Position numbers and translations under genes: made by a program. Below, piece after piece: positions 38,910 through 47,398 of a stretch of DNA of 64,000 nucleotides; the first letter of the stretch is position 1; each line of letters opens with the position of its first letter. Source of the stretch: Caldimonas thermodepolymerans (GTDB lineage Bacteria > Pseudomonadota > Gammaproteobacteria > Burkholderiales > Burkholderiaceae_C); NCBI RefSeq assembly GCF_015476235.1, contig NZ_CP064338.1, positions 1,426,001-1,490,000 on the forward strand. The letters are read 5' to 3'. The notes beneath the pieces are model-generated. The model did not search any database and was not told where the DNA came from. It saw only the letters and a list, made by a program, of their open reading frames with translations.

Positions 38910-41900
38910 ACGTCTCGGCCTGGTCGATCCGCCATCCGGTGCCGGCCCTGTTGCTGTTTGCCACGCTGACCGTCGTCGGCCTGTGGGCCTTCCTGCAGGC
39001 CCGGGTGCAGAACTTTCCGGACGTGGACCTGCCGCTCGTCACCGTCGAGGCCCGACTGCCCGGTACCGCGCCGGCGCAGATGGAAACCGAGGTGGCCCGC
39101 AAGCTCGAGAACGCGATGGCCACGCTGCAAGGGCTGCGGCACCTGCACACGGTGGTGCAGGACGGCGTGGCCACGGTCTCGGCCGAGTTCCACCTCGAGA
39201 AGTCGCCGCAGGAGGCACTGGACGACGTGCGCGCCGCAGTCGCCCGGGTCCGGTCGGACCTGCCCGCGGCCTTGCGCGACCCGGTGGTGCGCCGGATCGA
39301 GTTCAAGAACGATCCGATCCTGGCCTACACGGTGGCTTCGTCGCGCCTGGACGAGGAGGCGCTGTCCTGGTTCGTCGACGACCGCATCACGCGGCGCCTG
39401 CTCGCCGTGCCGGGGGTCGGGGCGGTCACGCGCGTCGGGGGGCTGGACCGCCAGGTGCGCGTCGAGCTGGACCCGGACCGCCTGCTGGCCTGGGGGCTGA
39501 GCGCGGCCGAGGTGTCGCGCCGTGTCGTGCAGGCGCAGCGCGAGGCGCCCGCCGGGCGCGTGCTGCTGGGCAGCGGCGAGCAGGCGGTGCGCACGGTGGT
39601 CGCCGCGCCGTCGGCCGAGGCCCTGGCGGCATTGGAGATCCCGCTGCCCGGCGGCCCGGTGCTGCGCCTGGACCAGCTGGCCACGGTGCACGACGGTCAT
39701 GCCGAGCGCCGCAGCGCGGCGTTGCTCGACGGCCGGCCGGTGGTCGGCTTCGAGATCCGGCGCAGCACCGGCGCCAGCGACCTGGACGTGGCCGCAGGCG
39801 TGCGCCAGGCGCTGGCCGAGCTGCAGGCACTGCACCCGGAGCTGGAAATCTCCGAGGCCTGGAACGCGATCGACCCGGTGGTCGAGAACTTCGAGGGCAG
39901 CCTGTCGCTGCTGCTCGAAGGCGCGCTGCTGGCGGTGCTGGTGGTCGGCATCTTCCTGCGCGACGCGCGCGCCACCTTCATCAGTGCCGTGGCCCTGCCG
40001 CTGTCCATCCTGCCGACCTTCCTGGTGATGGAGTGGATGGGGTTCACGCTCAACCTGGTCACGCTGCTCAGCCTGTCGCTGGTGGTGGGCATCCTGGTCG
40101 ACGATGCCATCGTCGAGGTCGAGAACATCATGCGCCACCTGGCCCAGGGCAAGTCGCCGCTGGAGGCTGCACGCGAGGCGGCCGACGAGATCGGCATGGC
40201 GGTGATCGCCACCACCTTCACGCTGATCGCGGTGTTCCTGCCCACCGCGTTCATGAAGGGGCTGGCGGGGCGCTATTTCGTGCAGTTCGGCTGGACGGCC
40301 TCGATCGCGGTGTTCTTCTCGCTGGTGGTGGCGCGCCTGCTGACCCCGATGATGGCGGCCTACCTGCTGCGCCGGCCGGCGCGGCCGCAGGCCGAGCCGT
40401 TCTGGATGCCGGCCTACCTGAAGGCCGCGCGCTGGGCCTTCACCCACAAGGGGGCGACGCTGGCGGCCACCGCGGCGTTCGGCGTGGCGTGCGCGCTGCC
40501 GCTGCTGGCGGGCGCGATCCGCGGCGACTTCATGCCGCCCGAGGACGGCCACCAGATCCGCATCGGGGTCGAGCTGCCGCCCGGGGCCACGCTGGCGCAG
40601 ACGCAGGCCGTGGCCGAGGCGGTGCGCGCGGCGGTGGCCACGCACCCGCACGTGCGGCAGGTCCATGCCGCGATCGGCGGCGGCAGCCGCGACGACCCCC
40701 TGGGCGGGGCGGCGGAAAGCCGCACGGCCACGCTGACGCTGAGCCTCGTGCCGCGCCGGGAGCGTCGCGGCACGAGCCAGCAGCAGATCGAGCAGGCGCT
40801 GCGGGCGCGCCTGCAGGACGTGCCGGGCGCCCGCATCACGCTCGCGGCGAGCGAGGCCTACACCTTCGCCCTGTCCGGCGAGGACGCCGAGCTGCTGGCG
40901 CAGCATGCGGCGCGCATCGAGCAGGAGCTGCGCCGCCTGCCGGGCATCGGCCAGGTCGCGAGCAGCGCCAGCCTGCAGCGTCCGGAGCTGGTCGTGCGTG
41001 CCGATGCGGCGCGTGCGGCCGACCGGGGCGTGAGCGTCGAGGCAATCGCCGAGACGGTGCGCGTGGCGACGCTGGGCGACCACGAGCAGTTCCTGCCGCA
41101 GCTGAGCCTGAGCCAGCGCCAGGTGCCCATCGTGGTCCGGCTGCCCGAGGCCGCCGCGCGCGACCCGGACCTGCTGGGTCAGCTGCCGGTGCCGGGCGAA
41201 CGCGGCCCGGTGCCGCTGCGCGAGGTCGCCACGCTGGAGGTGGCCAGCGGCCCGGCGCGCATCCAGCGGCTCGACCGGTTGCGCACGGTGAGTTTCTCGG
41301 TCGAGCTCGACGGGCGGCCGATGGGCGAGGTGCAGCAGCGGGTCGCGGCGCTGCCCGGCCTGCAGCAGCTGCCGCCCGGGCTGTCGAAGCTGGACGTCGG
41401 CGAGGCGGAGACCTCCAACGAGCTCGGCCGCAGCTTCCTGCTCGCGATGGGCACCGGCGTGGCCTGCATCTACATGGTGCTGGTGCTGCTGTTCGGCGCC
41501 TGGGCGCAGCCGCTGACCATCCTGGGCGCGCTGCTGCTGTCCGTTCCCGGGGCGCTGCTGGCGCTGTACCTGACCGGCACCCACCTCAGCATGCCGGCGA
41601 TGATCGGGATGATCATGCTGATGGGCATCGCGACCAAGAACTCCATCCTGCTGGTCGAATACGCCATCGTCGCGCAGCGCGATCGCGGCCTGCCGCGGCT
41701 GGATGCCTTGCTCGACGCCTGCCGCAAGCGCGCGCGCCCCATCGTGATGACCACGCTGGCGATGGGGGCGGGCATGCTGCCCATCGCGCTCGGCTTCGGC
41801 GCCGACCCGAGCTTCCGCGCGCCCATGGCCATCGTCGTGATCGGCGGCCTGCTCACCTCCACCGTGCTGAGCCTGCTGGTGATCCCGGTGCTTTACGAGG

Positions 41901-41959
41901 TGGTGGACGATGCCGTCGCGCGGTGCAGGCGAGGCCGCCGGCAGGAGGCCGCGGCATGA
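38906..41959 (+). CDS. RND efflux inner-membrane transporter
   Basis: A 1017-residue proton-driven pump of the AcrB/MexF (HAE1-like) or wider RND family. The N-terminus reads WSIRHPVPALLLFATLTVVG. Twelve helices are expected: one, large periplasmic loop with DVDLPLVTVEARLPGTAPAQMETEV, helices 2-6, a second loop and helices 8-12. Helix 4 carries VVGILVDDAIVEVENI with the proton-relay Asp pair. The RND motif GKSPLEAAREAADEIG is intact. The order outer-membrane factor, adaptor, pump is atypical for AcrAB but common in Burkholderiales. Substrates are unknown. Confidence 0.93.
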   Translation: MNVSAWSIRHPVPALLLFATLTVVGLWAFLQARVQNFPDVDLPLVTVEARLPGTAPAQMETEVARKLENAMATLQGLRHLHTVVQDGVATVSAEFHLEKSPQEALDDVRAAVARVRSDLPAALRDPVVRRIEFKNDPILAYTVASSRLDEEALSWFVDDRITRRLLAVPGVGAVTRVGGLDRQVRVELDPDRLLAWGLSAAEVSRRVVQAQREAPAGRVLLGSGEQAVRTVVAAPSAEALAALEIPLPGGPVLRLDQLATVHDGHAERRSAALLDGRPVVGFEIRRSTGASDLDVAAGVRQALAELQALHPELEISEAWNAIDPVVENFEGSLSLLLEGALLAVLVVGIFLRDARATFISAVALPLSILPTFLVMEWMGFTLNLVTLLSLSLVVGILVDDAIVEVENIMRHLAQGKSPLEAAREAADEIGMAVIATTFTLIAVFLPTAFMKGLAGRYFVQFGWTASIAVFFSLVVARLLTPMMAAYLLRRPARPQAEPFWMPAYLKAARWAFTHKGATLAATAAFGVACALPLLAGAIRGDFMPPEDGHQIRIGVELPPGATLAQTQAVAEAVRAAVATHPHVRQVHAAIGGGSRDDPLGGAAESRTATLTLSLVPRRERRGTSQQQIEQALRARLQDVPGARITLAASEAYTFALSGEDAELLAQHAARIEQELRRLPGIGQVASSASLQRPELVVRADAARAADRGVSVEAIAETVRVATLGDHEQFLPQLSLSQRQVPIVVRLPEAAARDPDLLGQLPVPGERGPVPLREVATLEVASGPARIQRLDRLRTVSFSVELDGRPMGEVQQRVAALPGLQQLPPGLSKLDVGEAETSNELGRSFLLAMGTGVACIYMVLVLLFGAWAQPLTILGALLLSVPGALLALYLTGTHLSMPAMIGMIMLMGIATKNSILLVEYAIVAQRDRGLPRLDALLDACRKRARPIVMTTLAMGAGMLPIALGFGADPSFRAPMAIVVIGGLLTSTVLSLLVIPVLYEVVDDAVARCRRGRRQEAAA

Positions 41960-41996
41960 GCGATCCTGCCGCGGGGCCGCTTCCCGCGCGGGCAAC

Positions 41997-42025
41997 AAAA
42001 AAGGGCCGCGAGGCCCTTTCTTGTT
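41997..42025. terminator. Bidirectional terminator between RND operon and TRAP permease
   Basis: AAAGGGCC and GGCCCTTT arms around loop GCGA, with A-run before and T-rich sequence after. It lies between the convergent ends of the RND operon and the TRAP large permease gene. Confidence 0.85.
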
Positions 42026-42043
42026 GGCGGACGATGCGCCGGG

Positions 42044-43801
42044 TCATTCGGCCGGCGGTTCGTCGAAGCCGCGCATCGGATCGTCCTCCTCGGGCGGCGC
42101 GACCTCCGGCGCCTGCATCTCCAGCCCCGCGCCCGAATCGGCCTCGGCATCGCCCGCGTTCGGGATCATCAGCTCGCGCATCACTTCCTCGTCGCTGAGC
42201 TTCTCGATCTGGCCGATGTTGCCCGTCACCAGGCCCGGGAAGGCGATGACCGCGGCCACCATCGTGAGCTGCAGGATGATGAAGGCGATCGAGCCCTTGT
42301 AGATCTGCGGCGTCGTGACGGCCGGGATCAGCTTGCCGGTGACGCGGTCCACGTAGTCCTCGCGCGGCGCGACGCTGCGCAGGAAGAACAGCGCGAAGCC
42401 GAACGGCGGGGTCAGGAAGGACGTCTGCAGGTTCATCGCGACGATCACGCCGAACCAGATCAGGTCGATGTCCATCTTGGCCGCCACCGGTGCCAGCATC
42501 GGGATCACGATGAACGCGATCTCGAAGAAGTCGATGAACATGCCCAGGATGAACACCAGCACGTTCACGACGATCAGGAAGCCCAGCTGGCCGCCGGGCA
42601 GCTGGTCGAACAGGTGCTCGACCCAGATGTGGCCGTCGGCCGCGTTGAAGGTGAAGCTGAAGATCGTCGAGCCGATCAGGATGAACAGCACGAAGCACGA
42701 CAGCTTCGCGGTGTTGTCCAGCGCCTGCTTCATCATCGCGAAGCTGAGCTTGCGGCGCGAGAGCGCCATCACCAGGGCCCCCACCGCGCCCATCGCGCCA
42801 CCTTCGGTCGGCGTCGCGATGCCGAGGAAGATGGTGCCGAGCACCAGGAAGATCAGCACCAGCGGCGGGATCAGCACGAAGGTGACCCGCTCGGCCAGCC
42901 GCGACAGCAGGTTCAGGCGCAGCAGGCGGTTCAGCAGCGCCAGGCCCAGCGCCAGGAACGAGGCCACCGTCATCGACATGATGACGACCTCGTCGCCGGG
43001 CGAGGCGGTGGTGCGCTCGAGCAGCGCCTTCATCGCGGCGTCGTGCACCTGCGACCAGGCATAGCCGACCGCGCCGCAGATCAGCATCAGCACCAGCAAC
43101 GACCGGTGGCCGCTCGAGCCGTTCGGCTCACGATAGATGCGCGCCTCGGCCGGCAGCGCCGGCACCCACTTGGGCCGCACCACGGCCACGGTCAGGATGA
43201 ACAGCAGGTACAGGCCCACCAGCATCAGGCCGGGCACCAGGGCGCCGGCATACATGTCGCCCACCGAGCGGCCCAGCTGGTCGGCCATCACGATCAGCAC
43301 CAGCGAGGGCGGGATGGCCTGCGCCAGCGTGCCAGACGCTGTGATCGTGCCCATCGCGATGGTGCGGTTGTAGCCGTAGCGCAGCATGATGGGCAGCGAG
43401 ATCAGGCCCATCGAGATCACCGCGGCGGCCACCACGCCGGTGGTGGCGGCCAGCAGCGCGCCGACCAGGATCACCGCGATCGCCAGGCCGCCGCGCACCG
43501 GGCCGAACACCTGGCCGATGGTCTCGAGCAGGTCCTCGGCCATGCCGCTGCGCTCCAGGATGATCCCCATGAAGGTGAAGAAGGGGATCGCCAGCAGCGT
43601 GTCGTTCATCATGATGCCGATCACGCGCAGCGGCAGGGCCTGGAACAGGTTGGAGCCGAACAGGCCCAGTTCCATGCCGAGGAAGCCGAACAGCAGCCCG
43701 GTCGCCGCCAGGCCGAACGCCACCGGGATGCCCGACAGCAGGAAGAACAGCAGTCCACCGAACAGGACGGGGACGAAGTTTTGGGTCAGGAATTCGGTCA
43801 T
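42044..43801 (-). CDS. TRAP transporter large permease (DctM/TakM type)
   Basis: A 585-residue membrane protein of the TRAP large-subunit (DctM) family, longer than the usual 425 residues because of an insert around the middle (about 210-330) with extra hydrophobic segments, a form that goes with TakP-type receptors. Visible motifs include LLAIPFFTFMGIILERSGMAEDLL (about 70-93) and MGTITASGTLAQAIPPSLVLIVM (about 149-171). The last 40 residues are acidic. It starts within the small-subunit stop (ATGA overlap). Together with the receptor at 34600 it should import 2-oxoacids using the sodium gradient. Confidence 0.9.
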   Translation of the reverse strand: MTEFLTQNFVPVLFGGLLFFLLSGIPVAFGLAATGLLFGFLGMELGLFGSNLFQALPLRVIGIMMNDTLLAIPFFTFMGIILERSGMAEDLLETIGQVFGPVRGGLAIAVILVGALLAATTGVVAAAVISMGLISLPIMLRYGYNRTIAMGTITASGTLAQAIPPSLVLIVMADQLGRSVGDMYAGALVPGLMLVGLYLLFILTVAVVRPKWVPALPAEARIYREPNGSSGHRSLLVLMLICGAVGYAWSQVHDAAMKALLERTTASPGDEVVIMSMTVASFLALGLALLNRLLRLNLLSRLAERVTFVLIPPLVLIFLVLGTIFLGIATPTEGGAMGAVGALVMALSRRKLSFAMMKQALDNTAKLSCFVLFILIGSTIFSFTFNAADGHIWVEHLFDQLPGGQLGFLIVVNVLVFILGMFIDFFEIAFIVIPMLAPVAAKMDIDLIWFGVIVAMNLQTSFLTPPFGFALFFLRSVAPREDYVDRVTGKLIPAVTTPQIYKGSIAFIILQLTMVAAVIAFPGLVTGNIGQIEKLSDEEVMRELMIPNAGDAEADSGAGLEMQAPEVAPPEEDDPMRGFDEPPAE

Positions 43802-44403
43802 TGCTTGGCGCCCGGCTGTTTCTGTTCGACTTCGCGGGCCAGTTCCTCGGCCAGCGCTTCAGCTTCGTTCTTCTCTTCGACGTGGCTGAACGGCTGGTCG
43901 CGCAGGCCGAGCAGGAAGGCGATGCGCTTGACCAGCTCGGACAGGCCCTGCAGCACCAGCAGCGCGAAGCCCACCGGCATCAGCAGGTACACCGGCCAGC
44001 GCACCAGGCCACCTGCGTTCTGCGACATCTCGCCGCTCTGGTAGGCGTTCATGAACACCGGCCAGGAGAGGTCGATCATGATCAGGCAGAAGGGCGCCAG
44101 GATCGCGACGATGCCGATGATGTCGATGATGGCGTTGGTGCGCCGGCTCAGCCGTGCGGAGATGAAGTCGATGCGCACGTGGGCATTGCGCAGCAGCACG
44201 TAGCCCGCGCCGAGCATGAAGACGCCGGCAAACAGGTACCACTGGATTTCGAGCAGGGCGTTCGAGCTGGTGTCGAAGGTCTTGCGCACGATCGCGTTGC
44301 CGGCGCTGATCAGCACCGAGCCCAGCACTAGCCACATGATCAACTTGCCTATGCGCTCGCTGATCCAGTCGATCGCGCTCGACAGCTTGAGTAGAGCAGA
44401 CAC
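43798..44403 (-). CDS. TRAP transporter small permease (DctQ/TakQ type)
   Basis: A 201-residue protein with four membrane helices, typical for the DctQ subunit. It includes the family segment VRKTFDTSSNALLEIQWYLFAGVFMLGAGYVL (about 39-70, starting with the conserved Arg-Lys) and NAHVRIDFISARLS. A charged C-terminal tail (about 172-201) is rich in Glu/Lys. Start is GTG 44403 with GGAG 6 bases upstream. It is the first gene of the dctQ-dctM pair. Confidence 0.9.
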   Translation of the reverse strand: MSALLKLSSAIDWISERIGKLIMWLVLGSVLISAGNAIVRKTFDTSSNALLEIQWYLFAGVFMLGAGYVLLRNAHVRIDFISARLSRRTNAIIDIIGIVAILAPFCLIMIDLSWPVFMNAYQSGEMSQNAGGLVRWPVYLLMPVGFALLVLQGLSELVKRIAFLLGLRDQPFSHVEEKNEAEALAEELAREVEQKQPGAKQ

Positions 44404-44616
44404 GTTGTCTCCGATCGTTTCGTTCGTCCGAAGAGGCGCAGGGGTTGAAAGCTTACAGGCAGCTGAAAGTGCGTTCCAGGACGCTCGTTCCGGGACGTCC
44501 CCTCAGTCGGCTTTCATGGAGGGTCTCTGCGCATGGAGGGAGATGGACAGGCCGGGCGGGGAAGCCCGCCGCCGCTGCCCGGCGCACTGTACGTAACGCA
44601 CGCTGAATTGCGGCTG
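44404..44616. other. Intergenic region upstream of the TRAP permease operon
   Basis: Part of the 301-base gap between dctQ and the rhodanese-like gene. It should hold the dctQM promoter (a TGTAAGCTT-type AT-rich stretch near 44445-44455 on the minus strand is one possibility), but I see no convincing -35/-10 pair, dyad or ORF. Confidence 0.4.
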
Positions 44617-44652
44617 AACAAAAGCCCCGGCCTAGGGAAAGTCCGGGGCTGA
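44617..44652 (-). terminator. Terminator downstream of the rhodanese-like gene
   Basis: On the minus strand AGCCCCGGA and CCGGGGCTTTTG form an 8-bp GC stem with an approximately 14-base loop and a T-run, 53 bases past the stop at 44705. It probably ends the rpsU-yqeY-downstream transcript. Confidence 0.7.
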
Positions 44653-44704
44653 TGCAGCGCAGTCGTGGCAATTGCACGGGGGCGGACGGGCCGCCGCCAG
44701 GGCC

Positions 44705-45055
44705 TCAGCCCTGCTGCAGGCCGGTGGCGGCCTGGTACAGCCGGGTGCTGCGCGCACCTGAACGGCAGAACGCCAGCACGGGCTTGGGCAGGGTCTGCAG
44801 CAGCTCGGCAAAGCGCGCGATCTGCTCGGGGGTCTGCACCGCGGATTCGACCGGCAGGTGCACATAGGCCAGGCCCGCGGCCTTGGCGGCTGCCTCGATC
44901 TGGGCGCTGGTGGGCTGCTCCGGGCCGCCCTCGAAGTCGGGACGGTTGTTGATGACGCTCCTGAAGCCGGCGGCGGCGGCTTCCTGCATCGCCTCGGGCG
45001 TCAGCTGCGGCGCGACGCACACGTCGGGAGCGATTTGCCGGATCGGCAGACTCAT
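44705..45055 (-). CDS. Rhodanese-like/DUF442 sulfur transferase
   Basis: A 116-residue protein of the TIGR01244/DUF442 phosphatase-rhodanese-like family (also found fused to beta-lactamase-like hydrolases, Blh). It has PIRQIAPDVCVAPQLTPEAM, FRSVINNRPDFEG and the active-site loop AFCRSGARST with catalytic Cys (about 97) and Arg, as in dual-specificity phosphatases. Sulfide-linked functions are described for relatives; activity here is unknown. It is 12 bases after yqeY and likely co-transcribed. Confidence 0.85.
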   Translation of the reverse strand: MSLPIRQIAPDVCVAPQLTPEAMQEAAAAGFRSVINNRPDFEGGPEQPTSAQIEAAAKAAGLAYVHLPVESAVQTPEQIARFAELLQTLPKPVLAFCRSGARSTRLYQAATGLQQG

Positions 45056-45067
45056 GGCGGTTCTCCT

Positions 45068-45520
45068 TCAGGCTTTCTGGCTCAGCGCCTGCTTGACGGC
45101 GGTCGAGACCAGGCCCATGTCGGCCTTGCCGGCCAGGCGGGTCTTGGCCACGCCCATCACCTTGCCCATGTCGGCCGGGCTGCTGGCGCCGGTCTCGGCG
45201 ACGATTTTCGCCACTTCGGCGGCGATCTCCCCGGCGCTCAGGCGCTGCGGCAGGTAGGCTTCCAGCACCTTGATCTCGGCGGCCTCCTTGGCGGCCAGGT
45301 CGGCGCGCCCGGCCTGCTCGTAGGCGGCGAGCGAATCCTTGCGCTGCTTGATCAGCTTGTCGACGATGCCTATCACGGCCGCGTCGTCCAGCGTCACGCG
45401 CTCGTCGACCTCCTTCTGCTTCATCGCCGCCATCAGCATGCGGATGGTCGACAGGCGGTCGGCGTCCTTGGCGCGCATGGCGCTCTTCATGTCTTCGGTG
45501 ATCTGGTCTTTGAGGCTCAT
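45068..45520 (-). CDS. yqeY: GatB/YqeY domain protein
   Basis: A 150-residue helical protein equal to the tRNA-binding C-terminal domain of GatB. It shows SLKDQITEDMKSAMRAKDADRL, TIRMLMAAMKQKEVDE, LAAYEQAGRADLAAKEAAEIKVLEAYLP and the C-terminal MGKVMGVAKTRLAGKADMG motif. It may act on tRNA or ribosomes, but the role of the free-standing form is not established. It follows rpsU, the common rpsU-yqeY arrangement. Confidence 0.95.
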   Translation of the reverse strand: MSLKDQITEDMKSAMRAKDADRLSTIRMLMAAMKQKEVDERVTLDDAAVIGIVDKLIKQRKDSLAAYEQAGRADLAAKEAAEIKVLEAYLPQRLSAGEIAAEVAKIVAETGASSPADMGKVMGVAKTRLAGKADMGLVSTAVKQALSQKA

Positions 45521-45583
45521 GATGTCCTGTGCAGAGGAGGGATCGGGAGATGGTACGGGCGGCCCGCCGCGCCGGCCGGAGAC

Positions 45584-45620
45584 AACAAAGCCCGCGTGGG
45601 CGTCCCCAGGCGGGCTTGGT
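45584..45620 (-). terminator. Hairpin terminator after rpsU
   Basis: On the minus strand AAGCCCGC and GCGGGCTT (8 bp) flank a 14-base loop followed by TGTTGTCT, in the 135-base rpsU-yqeY gap. It could partially terminate, leaving yqeY at lower expression. Confidence 0.6.
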
Positions 45621-45655
45621 CGAAAAGTTCGCGGTGCAGATCCGCTGCGCGAGGC

Positions 45656-45868
45656 TCAGTAGAGCTTCTTCGGCAGCTGCATGGCGCGCACGCGCTTGTA
45701 GTGGCGCTTGATCGCAGCAGCCTTCTTGCGCTTGCGCTCGGCCGTCGGCTTTTCGTAGAACTCGCGGGCACGCAGCTCGGTCAGCAGGCCCAGCTTTTCG
45801 ATGGTGCGCTTGAAGCGGCGCAGGGCCACGTCGAACGGCTCGTTTTCTTTGACGCGAATGGTAGTCAT
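45656..45868 (-). CDS. rpsU: 30S ribosomal protein S21
   Basis: A 70-residue, very basic ribosomal protein with the standard sequence [20 protein letters not shown] and the C-terminal [22 protein letters not shown]21 helps initiation base-pairing at the anti-Shine-Dalgarno. The true start is ATG 45868; upstream codons lie in a 115-base leader behind a strong promoter. Confidence 0.98.
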   Translation of the reverse strand: MTTIRVKENEPFDVALRRFKRTIEKLGLLTELRAREFYEKPTAERKRKKAAAIKRHYKRVRAMQLPKKLY

Positions 45869-45990
45869 TGAGAAATGGGATCCTTCGTTCATCAGCAGCG
45901 CCGGGCCGAAGCTTGACGGATTCGCCTTCCGGCCCGGGCCCAGTTGTACGGGCTGGGCACCAGCGCTGCCAGGTGCTAGCAAAGACGGCG

Positions 45991-46018
45991 ATTATAGACC
46001 GAAAATCGCACGATGCAA
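45991..46018 (-). promoter_or_regulatory. Sigma-70 promoter of rpsU
   Basis: On the minus strand TTGCAT (46018 to 46013), a 16-base spacer and a perfect TATAAT (45996 to 45991) form a good promoter. The start is expected near 45984, giving a leader of about 115 bases to rpsU. Confidence 0.8.
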
Positions 46019-46029
46019 CGGGCCGCACC

Positions 46030-47259
46030 CTAGGCCGGGCCGGAGCGCGGGGCCAGGGACGCGGCCAGGGCCCGGGCGCAGGCGGCCGCGCTGGCCCAGG
46101 CCCACTGGAAGTTGTAACCCCCCAGCCAGCCGGTCACGTCGACCACCTCGCCGATGAAGTGCAGGCCGGGCACCCGCCGGCTTTCCATGCTCTGCGAGCT
46201 GAGCTCGCGGGTGTCGACGCCGCCGGCGGTGACCTCGGCCTTGCGGTAGCCCTCGGTGCCGCCGGGCACCAGCTGCCAGCGGTGCAGCCGCTGGGCGAGC
46301 GTCTCCAGGTCCCGGTCCCTGGCTTCGGCCACCGGGCGCGCCGCCAGTTGCGGCACCGCCTCCAGCCAGGCTTCCGCGAGGCGCGCGGGCAGGGCGGCCG
46401 CCAGTTCGTTGCGCAGCAGCCGGCGCGAGCCGGCCGCCTTGGCCGCGCGCAGCACCTCGGCCAGCGCCCGCCTCGGCGACAGGTCGATCTCCACCGGCTG
46501 CCCGGGCGTCCAGTAACTGGACACCTGCAGCGTGGCCGGGCCGCTCAGCCCCCGGTGGGTGAACAGCAGGTCCTCGACGAAGGCACCGCGGCCGCGCCCC
46601 TGGCCGCAGGCGATGCCCACCTCCAGCGACACCCCGGCCAGCGGCGCGAACGGCGCCCAGGTGGCGGCGTCGAAGGTCAGCGGCACCAGCGCCGGCCGGG
46701 TCTCGACGACGGCATGGCCGAACTGCCGCGCCAGCCGGTAGCCGAAGTCGCTGGCGCCGATCTGCGGGATCGACAGGCCGCCGGTGGCGACCACCAGCCG
46801 CGCGGCCCGGACCGGGCCGGCCGCGGTGTCCAGCTCGAAGCGGTCGCCCGCCTGGCGCACCCCGGCCACCGCGCACGGCTGCCAGCGCGTCACCCCGCCT
46901 TGCTCGCATTCGCGCAGCAGCATGCGGATGATGTCCTCGCTGGAGTCGTCGCAGAACAGCTGCCCCTTGTGCTTCTCGTGGAAGGGGATGCGGTGGCGCT
47001 GCACCAGCGCGACGAAATCCTGCGGCGTGTAGCGCGCCAGCGCCGAGCGGCAGAAGTTCGGGTTGCGCGACAGGAAGTTGGCCGGGCCCGCGTCCCGGTT
47101 GGTGAAGTTGCAGCGCCCGCCACCGGAGATGCGGATCTTCTCCGCGACCTTCTTTGCATGGTCGAGCACCAGCACCTTGAGCCCCAGCTGGCCGGCCAAG
47201 CCGGCGCAGAACAGGCCGGCCGCGCCGGCCCCGATGATGACGACGTCGAACCGGTGCAT
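46030..47259 (-). CDS. BaiN/HI0933-type FAD-dependent oxidoreductase
   Basis: A 409-residue flavoprotein. The N-terminal Rossmann motif FDVVIIGAGAAGLFCAGLAG (about 4-23) binds FAD, and RISGGGRCNFTN (about 43-54) is the hallmark of the HI0933/YhiN/BaiN family. The C-terminus has TAGGVDTREL and LHFIGEVVDVTGWLGGYNFQWAWASG-type FAD motifs (the final Gly is Ala here). Family members are of uncertain function; BaiN reduces bile-acid intermediates in gut clostridia, unlikely to be the role here. It stands alone and is divergent from an MFS gene. Confidence 0.9.
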   Translation of the reverse strand: MHRFDVVIIGAGAAGLFCAGLAGQLGLKVLVLDHAKKVAEKIRISGGGRCNFTNRDAGPANFLSRNPNFCRSALARYTPQDFVALVQRHRIPFHEKHKGQLFCDDSSEDIIRMLLRECEQGGVTRWQPCAVAGVRQAGDRFELDTAAGPVRAARLVVATGGLSIPQIGASDFGYRLARQFGHAVVETRPALVPLTFDAATWAPFAPLAGVSLEVGIACGQGRGRGAFVEDLLFTHRGLSGPATLQVSSYWTPGQPVEIDLSPRRALAEVLRAAKAAGSRRLLRNELAAALPARLAEAWLEAVPQLAARPVAEARDRDLETLAQRLHRWQLVPGGTEGYRKAEVTAGGVDTRELSSQSMESRRVPGLHFIGEVVDVTGWLGGYNFQWAWASAAACARALAASLAPRSGPA

Positions 47260-47337
47260 GGGCGCGGATTATCCGCGTCCTCCGCGTCGGGCCTGTGGAA
47301 TGCACATGAGGTTGCAGCACGCGAGCAGGCGTGTTCC

Positions 47338-47343
47338 TAGAAT
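47338..47343 (+). promoter_or_regulatory. -10-like box upstream of the MFS gene
   Basis: TAGAAT within TTCCTAGAATG, 55 bases before the ATG at 47399, in the 139-base divergent spacer. A TTGCAG (47312-47317) lies 20 bases upstream, a long spacing for a -35. Confidence 0.4.
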
Positions 47344-47398
47344 GTCCGCTGGTTGCGGCACGCCAGCCGCGGCACCTCCATCCTCCATTGCGCATCCC

